Under the pieces are notes generated by a model. That model did no database searches. It saw only the letters and a program-made list of their open reading frames with translations, and was not told the DNA's origin. The position numbers and the translations under genes are program-made. Shown piece after piece: positions 44,566-57,900 of a stretch of 64,000 nt of DNA (positions are counted from its first letter, which is position 1; every line of letters starts with the position of its first letter). The stretch lies in assembly GCA_949126835.1 (NCBI GenBank), contig OX421500.1, positions 26,044,731-26,108,730 of the forward strand, given 5' to 3'. The stretch comes from Anisus vortex. Its lineage: Eukaryota > Mollusca > Gastropoda > Planorbidae.

Positions 44566-46355
44566 AAGTTAAACAACTGTTCTACATTGGGATCTGTGAA
44601 GACAGTGTAGATTCTGTTGTTCGATATGCAAATGACATCCCTCGGAAATAGTTCACCTTCCACTCTTGGTCATAAAGCACATTGTGGATAAAACCTGATT
44701 CCCTTCTGGGACTAGACGTCCCACTGGGCGCGCACACACACACATATAACTAAATCATAAAGGGGGGGGGGCGTTTCTATGCGCATTGCTATCATAATCG
44801 TTGTGAACAAATGGTTGATTAGACCAGGTTTTGTTCAGCTGCAACGGTCTCCATCGGCTGATCAAGGACATTTTCGTTTCAGTTTCCCTATCATCCTTTG
44901 TATTCACTGGTCTCTGTATTTGTGTTTGAATACAACTGTATGAGGTCAAGGTGGCGCAAGCTTAGTGCCAATAGTTTTCTTGGTGGATATATTCAGTTTT
45001 CTACTTGATAACCTCCATGAGATGTTTACAAACTTGGATTTCTGGTCAAGGGGAGATAATTCCATGGAATCAAGTTTCTAAAAATAAAAGGTTTATTCAA
45101 GTAAGTCCCACAACTCGAGTTGTTATTTCCGTTCAGGCTGCGCGCGCCGAGGCAAGAGTTATCGGACCTACATGTCTATTGAGTAAATTGTCTCGCTTGC
45201 CGCTAATGGTGTAAACATTAAGACAAGGTACGGGCTTTGAGAATAGCCAACCGTCTACCACCTGACCTCCCCCCCCCCCTCACTCGCATACAATAACATT
45301 ATGCTTCCTGCTCACCTTGTTGTGGGAATGTAGTTACTCACCTATACATAGTTCATGTTGGCCACACGCACAAACACATACATACACACACACACGTAAA
45401 CATATAAACAATGCCATATTTTTTTTCGTTTCCTCCCACGCAAATAGGTCAAAACGATTTTCTCCATTTGATGAACCTAGAACCTGTATTATTTGTAACT
45501 TTATCACAGATAGCTTCTTCTTATCTTCCTGCTTGTGGGGATATCTAGCAAGGTTGGAGTAAACATCGAGTAGGAATACATTATTGACAAGTCCTACACA
45601 CACACACGCGGACAATTCACAGAGTATAATCCAGCTGTACACAGTGTTCTGTTGTTAGCCGTACAGTACAATATACGGATGTGCCAGTTTACATTTGCAT
45701 TTCCCATTGTAAATAATAACGTTTTTAAAAAGTGTTTCTTTCAGCCTATATTGGCTTATAGGACTAGGCAAACAGCGTTCACCAGGAGATTGTGTGGCCA
45801 CCGCAAACAAGGGGATAGTGTGGGCAGCGCAATGTCCAGCTGTCTTTACACATTTATTTAGAGTACAGCAAAACATTGATTGATGCAGCTTTAATGCGAA
45901 GGAAACATTTTAGTCAAGAGTTTCTTTAATAGCAAGCAATGTAAACTTGTTTACTTTAAACTGGCGCATGTATAAACTACACATTGTATAGAAGCAGTCG
46001 TGTGTGTGCGCCTTTGATGATGAAACCTTTCATATGCTCCATTTCAATTACGTCAACTCGCAACGTAGATCAAGTCACTTGTTAGTTCATCACTCAATTA
46101 TTTGGACAAGCCTCACAGTTCATTAAAAAGCATCCATTCCCTGTTTCTGTTTCTGTTTCTGCGAAGTTACTGGAAAGAACCTTCAGTAGGACTTTAATTT
46201 GTTGATCACTTTGTTTCATTTAGATCTATAACTGTATCACTACTGCAATAGTCAATGTCAATGCCCACAGCATTTTCACTATTCCACATTGTTCATGGAG
46301 TAAAATACAAAACAACTTTTAATTCTAATTAATGGTGTGTTTATATTTTATAGGA
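44566..46355. other. Intergenic with small microsatellites
   Basis: CA-rich runs near 44730 and 45362-45395, poly-C near 45270, and a ctgttt triplet repeat at about 46140. No supported gene; short frames on both strands lack motifs. Confidence 0.6.
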
Positions 46356-46364
46356 ACATATATA

Positions 46365-46605
46365 TGGGACAAGGTGGCCGAGCCCAGCGCGTTCGAATCC
46401 TGGTGAAGGCTAGGATTTTTTTCCCGGGTCTGGAGGGTGTCCCTGAGTCCACCAAGCTCTGATGGGTACCTGACCTTAGTTGGGGTAAAAAAAGGCGACT
46501 GTTCATTGTGCTGGCCACACAATCACCAATCACCTAGTATGCCGTGGCCACAGAAACTGTTGCTTCTCCGTCCGGCCCTATGATCAATTTGGTCTGAAGG
46601 GTACT
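46365..46605 (+). mobile_element. tRNA-derived SINE, second copy
   Basis: Same family as 12994-13188: head acaaggtggccgagcccagc with B box gcgttcgaatcc, then gatgggtacctgaccttag, gtgctggccacaca, ccgtggccacagaaact and gatcaatttggtctgaaggg. It is longer (about 240 bp), keeping more of the tRNA-related part. It ends in a TA run that leads straight into the Helitron-like element at 46620. Target duplication cannot be told from the TA repeat. Confidence 0.85.
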
Positions 46606-46619
46606 ATATATATATATAC

Positions 46620-47055
46620 AAGCTACATTGCCCGGCGTTGCCCGGGTGAAAAAAAAAAAGGACTGTCTGGGGTGCAGATAACAAATTTATAAACTACCCA
46701 CTTACAGAATACTTTTAGGAAAGTAAATAAATATTGTAATAGGGTAAAAAAAATAGTCTAATATTTTTAATTAACAAAATCTATTGCCTATAGATTTACA
46801 ATGTCTTTTGTTTTTAAAAGTTTGAAAAATTAATTGTCGAAAAAAAAAGTATAGTCTAACTGGAGAATCGAACCCTGGTCGCTCGTATAGCAGTCCACTA
46901 CGTTTACCACTGAGCTATCGAAGACACCTGTACGATGTGAAAAATTATTAGACGGTATATTGGGCTCGGCCTAGATAGGTCAGTGACACACGTGTTTTCA
47001 AATTGACCAATGGGGATCCTCGCGGGGCTTAACACTGTCTTTTTAAATATATAGA
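46620..47055 (-). mobile_element. Helitron-like element with embedded tRNA-like segment, copy B
   Basis: Reverse-strand relative of 30325-30785. Read in reverse it begins TCTATATATTTAAAAAGAC, includes gatccccattggtcaattt and acacgtgtgtcactgacct, a tRNA-like middle (tagctcagtgg; gggttcgattctcc), cagtcc plus a T run, and the final stem cccgggcaacgccggg then caatgtagcttg. The base before the TC end is A and the base after the CTTG end is T, as for Helitron insertions. Confidence 0.65.
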
Positions 47056-49189
47056 TATTACATCTGTACATATGTGTTAGGATAAGCTGACAGTGTGCCA
47101 TACGTAATGTAAAGATAAAGTCAGCAACATGTCAGATAACGATTGTATGATCCAGCAAGATATCCCAGACTTCTGATTGTGTATGTGGACTGACGTCAAC
47201 AATAAGGTTGTACTGTCCACACATCCCAGTGGCAATATGTTCACTCAACACTTCAATGGACATACGTGAATTGTGTAATATACATTAACATTGTGTTCTT
47301 AATATCTTTTTGTGAGTCAAAGTTCAATACATCTGGCGCCGCCCACTGGGAAGACAGGCTAACAATCATACAATATTCTCTCACATTTTCCCAGACAAGA
47401 AACTAATGTTGAGTTCACGAGTAGATTGTGTGTGTTTGTGTGTGTTACATCTCGTCTCCATGTGGATGTTAAAGTTTACAAGTAACTCAATATTATTATC
47501 AGTAGCCACCGCTGATCTATAAAAAGAATGGATTAGGCACGGAAGTAACCTTCTTAAAGCCAAGATTAATAGACTTTCACTTATCTATAAAATTATATTC
47601 CCTAAGCACTGACCTGTAAATACAGACTTCCTTTTTATCGTATAGATTTGTTCTTATTATAGGCGGGTTATTCCTATAACTCGCTTATATAGATAAGTGA
47701 ATAGTGTGAATGTTGTAATCAATTCTAGCATCAATGTGTGCATACACATTTAATATGGAGGCGCCGCTATCCGTTGTTTTTATTAGATCAGTGACAGGCA
47801 CAGAAAGAGATTTTAGTGATCGTTGAAAAAAATAATGAAAAACTGAATTAAAACCATTTTTAAGTCTTACATTCTGTAAAGATGAAATATACTCAGCCAA
47901 CTTAGGGGAATCCCCGATTTTAAAAATAAAACAATCAATAAGTCAAAAAATCTTTCTTCTAGTGACCTTACATCAGTAGTGGTGGCCCAATATTATACAA
48001 CAGAACAGACTGGTGGTGTATTATTTTATCTAGGCTAATGACCTCGCGCATAATTCTAGACGTCCACATAGTTACTCAAGTCATAATAAAGAGTCCTTAG
48101 AGTTATGGTGATGAATAAAGTAAATCAAATGTAACTTGTAACTTCCCCCTCTCTCCTTACACTCATCTCTCGTAATCCAGCTGTGAATTACAAGTAGCAA
48201 GGTCAATAATTCATGATGCAATACGATTCTCAGGAAATCGAAGATATTTTTTATTTTACCCAATACACGGTGAAATCATTTTTTTTTAATAATAAAAAAA
48301 AAAAATTTTCTTCTTTTTTTTTTCCAGAACTTTTTACATAACTCAAACTTAAAGTTCTACAATTATTATAGATCTATTTTTTTATGTTTGTATTAATGAC
48401 TTTGTTTTACTATTTAACATCGGTTGGACACTAGGACGTTATTATAACGTTATTATTCTGATTTTGATTTACATAGGCCTTGATCAAAACCCTGTTATAA
48501 GCAAAAGCATTCAACTTTGTCTTTTATATAACAGAGACACATGCTGAACCTTAGGCTGATATAATACCCACAGCTGTGTTGTTATGTCTTGTAGAATATG
48601 CCTTTGTTTATTGTGCTAATTGTTTTAGCAAATGGAGAAGGGTTCAAGCCCATGTTCATAGTATGGGGACATCCTTATGGTTTCATTTTATATATTCTAT
48701 ATAGCTTTTGTTTTCTTTTTTTGCATTCAATGTAATTCAAATACAATAAGGAATTGAGTAAGAAAATTGAACAAATACCCCAATGTATACAGTAGCAAAT
48801 AACGCATTTAACAAAATCATCATGACCTAGGTATTGAAAAAGATATTAAACAGCCCCCCCCCCCCATCAAACCCCTCCCCCCCTCCCATTCGTTTGTAAT
48901 TCTGTCTAGGTAGATCTATATACAGTTCGTCTGACGGAAGTTTTCGTTTCCAATGTTTGGTTAAATATCTGTTGGCGAATAAAAACATCGGCACGTCTCG
49001 CTCACCTCTTTCTCCCCACCGTCCCTTTCTCTTTCTTCCCCACTTTCCCTCTATTCCAGAATATCTTTACTTTTGGTTTGACTTAATAGAAGTGAGTGGG
49101 AATAAATGGTGATCTTACTTATTAGGCTTATTTCGTTTGGTTTGTTGAAATTCTGTTGACTGAATATAATTAGTTTTTATGGTAAAATT
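47056..49189. other. AT-rich intergenic stretch
   Basis: A/T runs near 48280-48325, poly-C at about 48856-48866. An 11-bp inverted pair (cacttatctat 47578, atagataagtg 47688) is noted but unassigned. No gene. Confidence 0.6.
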
Positions 49190-49595
49190 ATCTATGTGTG
49201 TGTTAAAATTCTCTGTGTGTGTTAAAATTCTCTGTGTGTGTGTTAAAATTCTCTGTGTGTGTGTGTTAAAATTCTCTCTGTGTGTGTTAAAATTCTGTGT
49301 GTGTGTGTTAAAATTCTCTGTGTGTGTGTTAAAATTATCTCTGTGTGTGTTAAAATTCTCTCTGTGTGTGTTAAAATTCTCTGTGTGTGTGTTAAAATTC
49401 TTTCTGTGTGTGTTAAATTATATCTGTGCGTGTTAAAAGTCTCTCTGTGTGTGTTAACATTCTCTCTGTGTGTGTTTAAATTCTCTGTGTGTGTGTTAAC
49501 ATTCTCTTTGTGTGTGTTAAAATTCTCTGTGTGTGTGTTAACATTCTCTTTGTGTGTGTTAAAATTCTCTGTGTGTGTGTTTGTTTGTGTGATAT
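49190..49595 (+). repeat. ~21-bp GT-rich minisatellite
   Basis: About 19 units of gtgtgtgttaaaattctctg with length changes in the GT part and variants (aacattctc, aaattatct). Frames reading CVLKFSLCV or CVKILCVC repeats are by-products. Confidence 0.95.
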
Positions 49596-49639
49596 ATCAG
49601 TCGTTGTGTGGTCAGTTGTATCTGTAGGTTACAACCATT

Positions 49640-50345
49640 GTGTGGGGGAACTAAAGAGCATGCAGAGGATAAATATGTTAGTTAGTGCAGTAGTATTGAC
49701 TAGTGTGTCGGGTTACTTATAACAGTAGTATTGACTAGTGTGTCGGGTTAGTTAGTGCAGTATTATTGACTCGTACATAGTGCAGTACTATTGACTCGTG
49801 TGTCGAGTTACATAGTGCAGTACTATTGACTCGTGTGTCGAGTTACATAGTGCAGTACTATTGACTCGTGTGTCGGGTTACATAGTGCAGTACTATTGAC
49901 TCGTGTGTCGGGTTACATATAACAGTAGTATTGACTAGTGTGTCGGGTTAGTTAGTGCAGTATTATTGACTCGTACATAGTGCAGTACTATTGACTCGTG
50001 TGTCGAGTTACATAGTGCAGTACTATTGACTCGTGTGTCGAGTTACATAGTGCAGTACTATTGACTCGTGTGTCGGGTTACATAGTGCAGTACTATTGAC
50101 TCGTGTGTCGGGTTACATAGTGCAGTACTATTGACTCGTGTGTCGGGTTACATAGTGCAGTACTATTGACTCGTGTGTCGGGTTACTTAGTGCAGTACTA
50201 TTGACTCGTGTGTCGGGTTACTTAGTGCAGCCATATTTTGTTAGTGTGTCGCGTTACTTAGTCCAATATTATTAACTAACGTGTCGCGTTACTTAATCCA
50301 ATATTATTGGCTAGCGTGTCGCAATAATCCAATATTATTGACTAA
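49640..50345 (+). repeat. 35-bp minisatellite with 200-bp duplication
   Basis: Units carry gtgcagtactattgactcgt and gtgtcgggttacata. A composite block beginning aacagtagtattgactagtg occurs at 49721 and 49921, exactly 200 bp apart, with the same internal variants (tcgagtt, tcgtacatag). Units from about 50225 onward are degenerate (ccaatattattgactaac). Confidence 0.9.
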
Positions 50346-50936
50346 CGAGTGTCCTATGTAAAACTGAAGGGCTTCTGTGAATATTGTCAATCGACTTTAG
50401 GCGACCAAGAGACATAGAAAAACAACAACCTATGAATCTTTAAGCCTTGTGTAATTGTATGAACACATTCAGACATCCGACGCAATTGGGTTTATTATTG
50501 TATTATTTTAGTTATCTTCTTTTCTCCTTCCGCCAAATAGTGCCCAAGGGGCACACTATGTGAAGGAATCTTATTTCTTGACCAGTGACACAGTTTCTAC
50601 TATTTCCTGCAACTCTGGCCAGCTAATGGTCGGCTCATATTGTTTGGTGGGAGAAATACAAATAAAAAAAGAGCAACAATCCAATAAGAAAAGAATGTTG
50701 GTTGGAATTTGATCGCATTCACTAATCACAAGGTTACATTATGTGTGGACAATGGCATTCAAAACATTCTCTTTATACAGTTACTTTTGGTGGTGTTTTC
50801 TTGGTATTCTATTATTAAACCCTTGTTTTGTGCTGCGGCTAAACGGGTTTGGTTTTTAGGTTCAACATTGTGTCGATATAGTCATTCACCTTGGCTTTAC
50901 ATTTGATTACAAAATGTTTTATTTATTGGTTCTCTA
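50346..50936. other. Intergenic spacer
   Basis: Nothing recognised; the 65-residue frame 50709-50906 has no motif. Confidence 0.6.
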
Positions 50937-51285
50937 GCTTACAGCATGATTTACATAGGGTTGTATTTATTGGTTCTGTGGTGCTATATAATCTAGCTTA
51001 AAGTATGATTACATAGGGTTGTATTTATTGGTTCTGTGGTGCTATATAATCTAGCTTAAAGTATGATTACATAGGGTTGTATTTATTGGTTCTGTGGTGC
51101 TATATAATCTAGCTTAAAGTATGATTACATAGGGTTGTATTTATTGGTTCTGTGGTGCTATATAATCTAGCTTAAAGTATGATTACATAGGGTTGTATTT
51201 ATTGGTTCTGTGGTGCTATATAATCTAGCTTAAAGTATGATTACATAGGGTTGTATTTATTGGTTCTATGTTTTTAAAATGTAGC
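50937..51285 (+). repeat. 58-bp minisatellite, ~6 copies
   Basis: Units carry tacatagggttgtatttatt and gctatataatctagcttaaa; five are essentially identical. Degenerate relatives continue to about 51400 (tacatagagttgtatccatt). Confidence 0.9.
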
Positions 51286-52623
51286 TTTCCTTTGATTACA
51301 TAGTGTTATTTCGGTTGGTTCTATAATATAGTGTTTCATACTGAAGCTCTTTCACTTTTACACATTGATTACATAGAGTTGTATCCATTGGTTCTAAAAT
51401 GTGATTGATATCCATTAGAGCTGCAGTGTTGTAAACTTTAATGGGAAACTATTTAATCGACTGGCTTCGAACTTGGTTACGTATTTGTAAACAACAACAA
51501 AAAGTTTGTGTTATTTTTATTTGATGGAACAAAGTAGTTTTAATTTGTCATTGTCACATTTCTACCATACGAGATCAATTGTTACTTAACTGTATCGTAC
51601 TCAGCACATAGAACTGTCATCAACGGGATATGCGCTCTACAAGCACCAATATTATTATTATTATTGTGTTCTACCTTGAACCCATTGTTAAACATCTTTA
51701 TTTAAAACTGTCACTTTCTACCGCGTTGACCAAACATCACAGAGCGTCTACACATGAAAGACTTTAAGTGAAACTAACACAATTAAAACTTAATTTCAGT
51801 TTTTTTTAAACTCTGCTTTGTACAATGTTTAAAAAAAAACTAAATGTTAGTAAAAAAAAATGCATAGATCTAGTATACTAAGAGTTCTGTTGTATAATTA
51901 TACTTGATTGATAAAGATCCGTTTGTTCTTTCAGGTCCAATGGTCCAAGCATCAGTCTCCAAGTTGGCCTACGGTGTGCGGGTATAGTCTACAGATAAGG
52001 ATATTGTGGATAATTCATGAAGCGGCCATCTTGAATCTTGATCCAACTGCTCTCCCGCCAAGATTTTCGCTCGGGTGTGTAGGTCAGTGAGGTGAAGTGT
52101 CCTGAAAGGAAATGTTCTCAGCGTGGGGCTGAGCACACGCTTCTTTGTGCTGGCTCCATTTCATCCATTGCTGGAAGTTACTGCACTACACCTTGACAAC
52201 ACCACATACATAATAGAATACATAGAAGCGACAATATTGTGTTGTTTTTTCAACTGTACCTAGTGATTCTGTGACTGCACACTATGGCTGTCCGATGCTA
52301 GAGTTCCTACGCTTTAGTTGAAAGGGGGGTTAACTCTCCAGTTTAGGGACGAGTTAGCCCCCATGATTAAAATAATAACAACAAACAACAACAACAACAA
52401 CGTGTTTATGTGGACTTGAAAACAAAACAAACAAAATCCAAGTTTTGTTGTTGTTAGGGGTAATTGTGTACCATGTCGTTCCTCCAGTGGCAGAAGTTGA
52501 GTCCCACGGAGTTCCATCAGCTCCAGGAGTATACATCATGTAAGTATTCTTGGATATATGTGTTAACTGTGGTCTTTCTGGGGAAAGCCATACGACCATA
52601 CATAGTATTCATATAACACATTT
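51286..52623. other. Intergenic with LINE-3'-end-like fragment
   Basis: At about 51605-51666 cgggatatgcgctctacaag followed by (ATT)n resembles a LINE/SINE 3' end. An (AAC)n run lies at about 52376-52400. No gene; frames at 51908-52090 and 52314-52599 lack features. Confidence 0.45.
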
Positions 52624-53325
52624 TCCTTCACTCATCAAATTACACAATTAACCTCTTTAATCAAATTACACATTTCACTTCACTGATCAAAGTAAACATT
52701 TCACTTCACTGATCAAATTACACATTTCACTTCACTGATCAAATTACACATTTCACTTCACTGATCAAATTACACATTTCACTTCACTGATCAAATCACA
52801 CATTTCACTTCACTGATAAAATTACACATTTCACTTCACTGATCAAATGACACATTTCACTTCACTGATCAAATTAAACATTTTACGTCACCGATCAAAT
52901 GACACATTTCACTTCACTGATCAAACTACACATTTCACTTCACTGATCAAATGACACATTTCACTTCACTGATCAAATGACACATTTCACTTCACTGATC
53001 AAATTACACATTTCACTTCACTGATCAAATGACACATTTCACTTCACTGATCAAATGACACATTTCACTTCACTGATCAAATGACACATTTCACTTCACT
53101 GATCAAATGACACATTTCACTTCACTGATCAAATGACACATTCCACTTCACTGATCAAATGACACATTTCACTTCACTGATCAAATGACACATTTCACTT
53201 CACTGATCAAATTACACATTTCCCTTCACTGATCAAATTACACATTTCACTTCACTGATCAAATTACACATTTCACTTCACTGATCAAATTACACATTTC
53301 ACTTCACTGATCAAATTACACAAAT
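52624..53325 (+). repeat. 26-bp minisatellite, ~27 copies
   Basis: Units carry cacatttcacttcactgatc followed by aaatta or aaatga. The aaatga type is concentrated in the middle and aaatta at both ends. Confidence 0.95.
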
Positions 53326-53723
53326 CAATTGGGTGTTCTTATTTTAAAAAATAGATCTAGTTTAACTTACAGTACATAAAAAAATAGAAAACTTTAAAAG
53401 TTTCACCATTAAAAGTGCGATGGAAAAAAAATCATTCGTTAAGGCTAAATTCCTTTTGTTGTATTAAAATTCTAACTATTAATGTTGGCTCAAGGCCTAA
53501 TAAAGTGAAATGTGTAATTTTAAATTGGATACTTTAAAACTTATTAGCATGAATTAGGCCTACTGGTAGAATTGTAAGCAACATTTAGGTGGGACGTCGT
53601 TTGATACTTACATCAAATTATTGACATTGATGTTTAGCTTCTTATTGAGCTTAAGGTTGGCACTAGCTTTGGCCTGTAATTAGATCTAAATGAAAAAGAG
53701 ATATTCCGTAAAATATACAGCTG
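53326..53723. other. AT-rich spacer
   Basis: Nothing recognised. Confidence 0.6.
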
Positions 53724-53970
53724 CAAATACAATCATTGTTTAAGTCTTGTAGGTGAGTATAGAAAACATTATCGATTAATTTAGGAATGTAATAACATAC
53801 GGTCGTTTCTCAAATACAATCATTGCTTGTAGGTGAATATAGAAAACCTTATTGACAAATGTAGGGATGTAATAACATACGGTCCTTTCTCAAATACAAT
53901 CATTGCTTGTAGGTGAATATAGAAAACCTTATTGACAAATGTGGGAATGTAAAAACATACAGTCGTTTGG
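53724..53970 (+). repeat. 80-87-bp repeat, 3 copies
   Basis: Units start caaatacaatcattg at 53724, 53811 and 53891 and include taataacatacggtc. The second and third are closest. Confidence 0.9.
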
Positions 53971-54945
53971 AATAAAGAAATATATTTGTTTGTGTGAATT
54001 GTACATAAATATTTGCGAATAAAACGTTTATAGAATTAAATGTAATTATAAGCTTATTTGTTTTCTTTATTTCATTAACTTGTCCATGTCGCTGTATGTT
54101 TCCAGTTTAATCTGTTATATTCAATGAATTCATTCTCACACAAACCAAATAAGGAAAGCCAAAGCAAGATTTTCAGGAGTTCTCTCTCTCTCTCTCTATT
54201 TCATTATCTCTCTCTCTCGCTCTCTCTCTCTTTCTATATCTCTCTAAAAGAGAAAAAAACGTGTGCACTGTCTGATCAATTGAATGTGAACATCCGGAGC
54301 TAGTTCAAGTGCTGGATTGTTTAATAGCTTCGTTGCTTAACAATCAGACCCGTGTATTGAGTTATACGATCTCAGGACCAGCTCCTCTGTCCCTGTTGTT
54401 TCAATTAGCCCAATAACGTAAATTTGGGGCGCGTGACGCCTGGTAGGGCCAGACACTCATTGCCTGGACATTGACCCCTTACCCCTACCAAGACCAGTCC
54501 CTTGTATTCAGTGTGAGCAAGTGGGGTTGGGTGGGGGTGGGGGAGAGAAACAAAACACGAAGCTTTAAACGCTGCCCAATGATCTTTTATGATCTCTTAG
54601 TAAAAACAAAACCCGCTGTTTTATGGATAAAAGCATGTGAGGTGTAGCGTGTATTTCATCTTTAAGTTTTCACTGTCACAAGTCGCTCATCCGAGGATAG
54701 AGTATAGAGAATATTTGATCACATTTATATATGTGCACTGTTAAGCAATTGCGAAATTTGTGTCATAGTGGTTTTTGTTTTTACTGAGGTTACTATTGCA
54801 ATGGAATTAATTTGTTATTCAGTCTACAGTTCTTTATTATTTGGTTGTATGACTGCCGTTGTTGTACTCTTGTGGACATATTGATGCATCCAGCCGACCA
54901 GTAGGGAAAAGGGTGCTGTGAAATTATCTAAGAATTTTCTCACGT
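53971..54945. other. Intergenic with CT run
   Basis: (CT)n at about 54180-54246; a GC-richer patch at about 54420-54545 (ggggcgcgtgacgcc, G-rich run). No gene recognised. Confidence 0.55.
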
Positions 54946-57900
54946 GTATATATTATAGACTAAGTAGCAATGTGTGCTGTATATATTATAGACTAAGTTG
55001 CAATGTGTGCTGTATATATTATAGACTAAGTAGCAATGTGTGCTGTATATATTATAGACTAATTAGCAATGTGTGCTGTATATATATTATAGACTAAGTA
55101 GCAATGTGTGCTGTATATATTATAGACTAAGTAGCAATGTGTGCTGTATATATTATAGACTAAGTAGCAATGTGTGCTGTATATATTATAGACTAAGTAG
55201 CAATGTGTGCTGTATATATTATAGACCAAGTAGCAATGTGTGCTGTATATATTATAGACTAAGTAGCAATGTGTGCTGTACATATTATAGACTAATTAGC
55301 AATGTGTGCTGTATATATTATAGACTAAGTAGCAATGTGTGCTGTATATATTATAGACTAATTAGCAATGTGTGCTGTATATATTATAGACTAAGTAGCA
55401 ATGTGTGCTGTATATATTATAGACTAAGTAGCAATGTGTGCTGTATATATTATAGACTAAGTAGCAATGTGTGCTGTATATATTATAGACTAAGTAGCAA
55501 TGTGTGCTGTATATATTATAGACTAAGTAGCAATGTGTGCTGTATATATTATAGACTAAGTAGCAATGTGTGCTGTATATATTATAGACTAAGTAGCAAT
55601 GTGTGCTGTATATATTATAGACCAAGTAGCAATGTGTGCTGTATATATTATAGACTAATTAGCAATGTGTGCTGTATATATTATAGACTAAGTAGCAATG
55701 TGTGCTGTATATATTATAGACTAATTAGCAATGTGTGCTGTATATATTATAGACTAAGTAGCAATGTGTGCTGTATATATTATAGACTAAGTAGCAATGT
55801 GTGCTGTATATATTATAGACTAAGTAGCAATGTGTGCTGTATATATTATAGACTAAGTAGCAATGTGTGCTGTATATATTATAGACTAAGTAGCAATGTG
55901 TGCTGTATATATTATAGACTAAGTAGCAATGTGTGCTGTATATATTATAGACCAAGTAGCAATGTGTGCTGTATATATTATAGACTAATTAGCAATGTGT
56001 GCTGTATATATTATAGACTAAGTAGCAATGTGTGCTGTATATATTATAGACTAAGTAGCAATGTGTGCTGTATATATTATAGACTAAGTAGCAATGTGTG
56101 CTGTATATATTATAGACTAATTAGCAATGTGTGCTGTATATATTATAGACTAAGTAGCAATGTGTGCTGTATATATTATAGACCAAGTAGCAATGTGTGC
56201 TGTATATATTATAGACTAAGTAGCAATGTGTGCTGTATATATTATAGACTAAGTAGCAATGTGTGCTGTATATATTATAGACTAAGTAGCAATGTGTGCT
56301 GTATATATTATAGACTAAGTAGCAATGTGTGCTGTATATATATTATAGACTAAGTAGCAATGTGTGCTGTATATATTATAGACTAAGTAGCAATGTGTGC
56401 TGTATATATTATAGACTAAGTAGCAATGTGTGCTGTATATATATTATAGACTAAGTAGCAATGTGTGCTGTATATATTATAGACTAAGTAGCAATGTGTG
56501 CTGTATATATTATAGACTAAGTAGCAATGTGTGCTGTATATATATTATAGACTAAGTAGCAATGTGTGCTGTATATATTATAGACTAAGTAGCAATGTGT
56601 GCTGTATATATATTATAGACTAAGTAGCAATGTGTGCTGTATATATTATAGACTAAGTAGCAATGTGTGCTGTATATAGTATAGACTAAGTAGCAATGTG
56701 TGCTGTATATATTATAGACCACGTAGCAATGTGTGCTGTATATATTATAGACTAATTAGCAATGTGTGCTGTATATATTATAGACTAAGTAGCAATGTGT
56801 GCTGTATATAGTATAGACTAAGTAGCAATGTGTGCTGTATATATATTATAGACTAAGTAGCAATGTGTGCTGTATATATTATAGACTAAGTAGCAATGTG
56901 TGCTGTATATAGTATAGACTAATTAGCAATGTGTGCTGTATATATTATAGACTAAGTAGCAATGTGTGCTGTATATAGTATAGACTAATTAGCAATGTGT
57001 GCTGTATATATTATAGACTAAGTAGCAATGTGTGCTGTATATATTATAGACTAAGTAGCAATGTGTGCTGTATATATTATAGACTAAGTAGCAATGTGTG
57101 CTGTATATATTATAGACTAATTAGCAATGTGTGCTGTATATATATTATAGACTAAGTAGCAATGTGTGCTGTATATATTATAGACTAAGTAGTAATGTGT
57201 GCTGTATATATTATAGACTAAGTAGCAATGTGTGCTGTATATATTATAGACTAATTAGCAATGTGTGCTGTATATAGTATAGACTAAGTAGCAATGTGTG
57301 CTGTATATATTATATACTAATTAGCAATGTGTGCTGTATATATTATAGATATTATAGACTAAGTAGCAATGTGTGCTGTATATATTATAGACTAATTAGC
57401 AATGTGTGCTGTATATATTATAGACCAAGTAGCAATGTGTGCTGTATATATTATAGACTAAGTAGCAATGTGTGCTGTATATATTATAGACTAAGTAGTA
57501 ATGTGTGCTGTATATATTATAGACTAATTAGCAATGTGTGCTGTATATATTATAGACTAAGTAGTAATGTGTGCTGTATATATTATAGACTAATTAGCAA
57601 TGTGTGCTGTATATATTATAGACTAAGTAGTAATGTGTGCTGTATATATTATAGACTAATTAGCAATGTGTGCTGTATATATTATAGACTAATTAGCAAT
57701 GTGTGCTGTATATATTATAGACTAAGTAGCAATGTGTGCTGTATATATTATAGACCAAGTAGCAATGTGTGCTGTATATATTATAGACTAAGTAGCAATG
57801 TGTGCTGTATATATTATAGACTAAGTAGCAATGTGTGCTGTATATATTATAGACTAAGTAGCAATGTCTGCTGTATATATTATAGACTAAGTAGCAATGT

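Noticed and set aside
46852..46925. Functional tRNA gene on the reverse strand
   Set aside because: Boxes are present, but the acceptor stem does not close and the segment belongs to a dispersed element.
47578..47698. 121-bp mini inverted-repeat element
   Set aside because: Only an 11-bp inverted pair with no target duplication or second copy; could be chance in AT-rich DNA.
55073..56353. 426-residue protein-coding gene
   Set aside because: The frame is only the 33-bp repeat read without stops; there is no unique start, signal or flanking exon.
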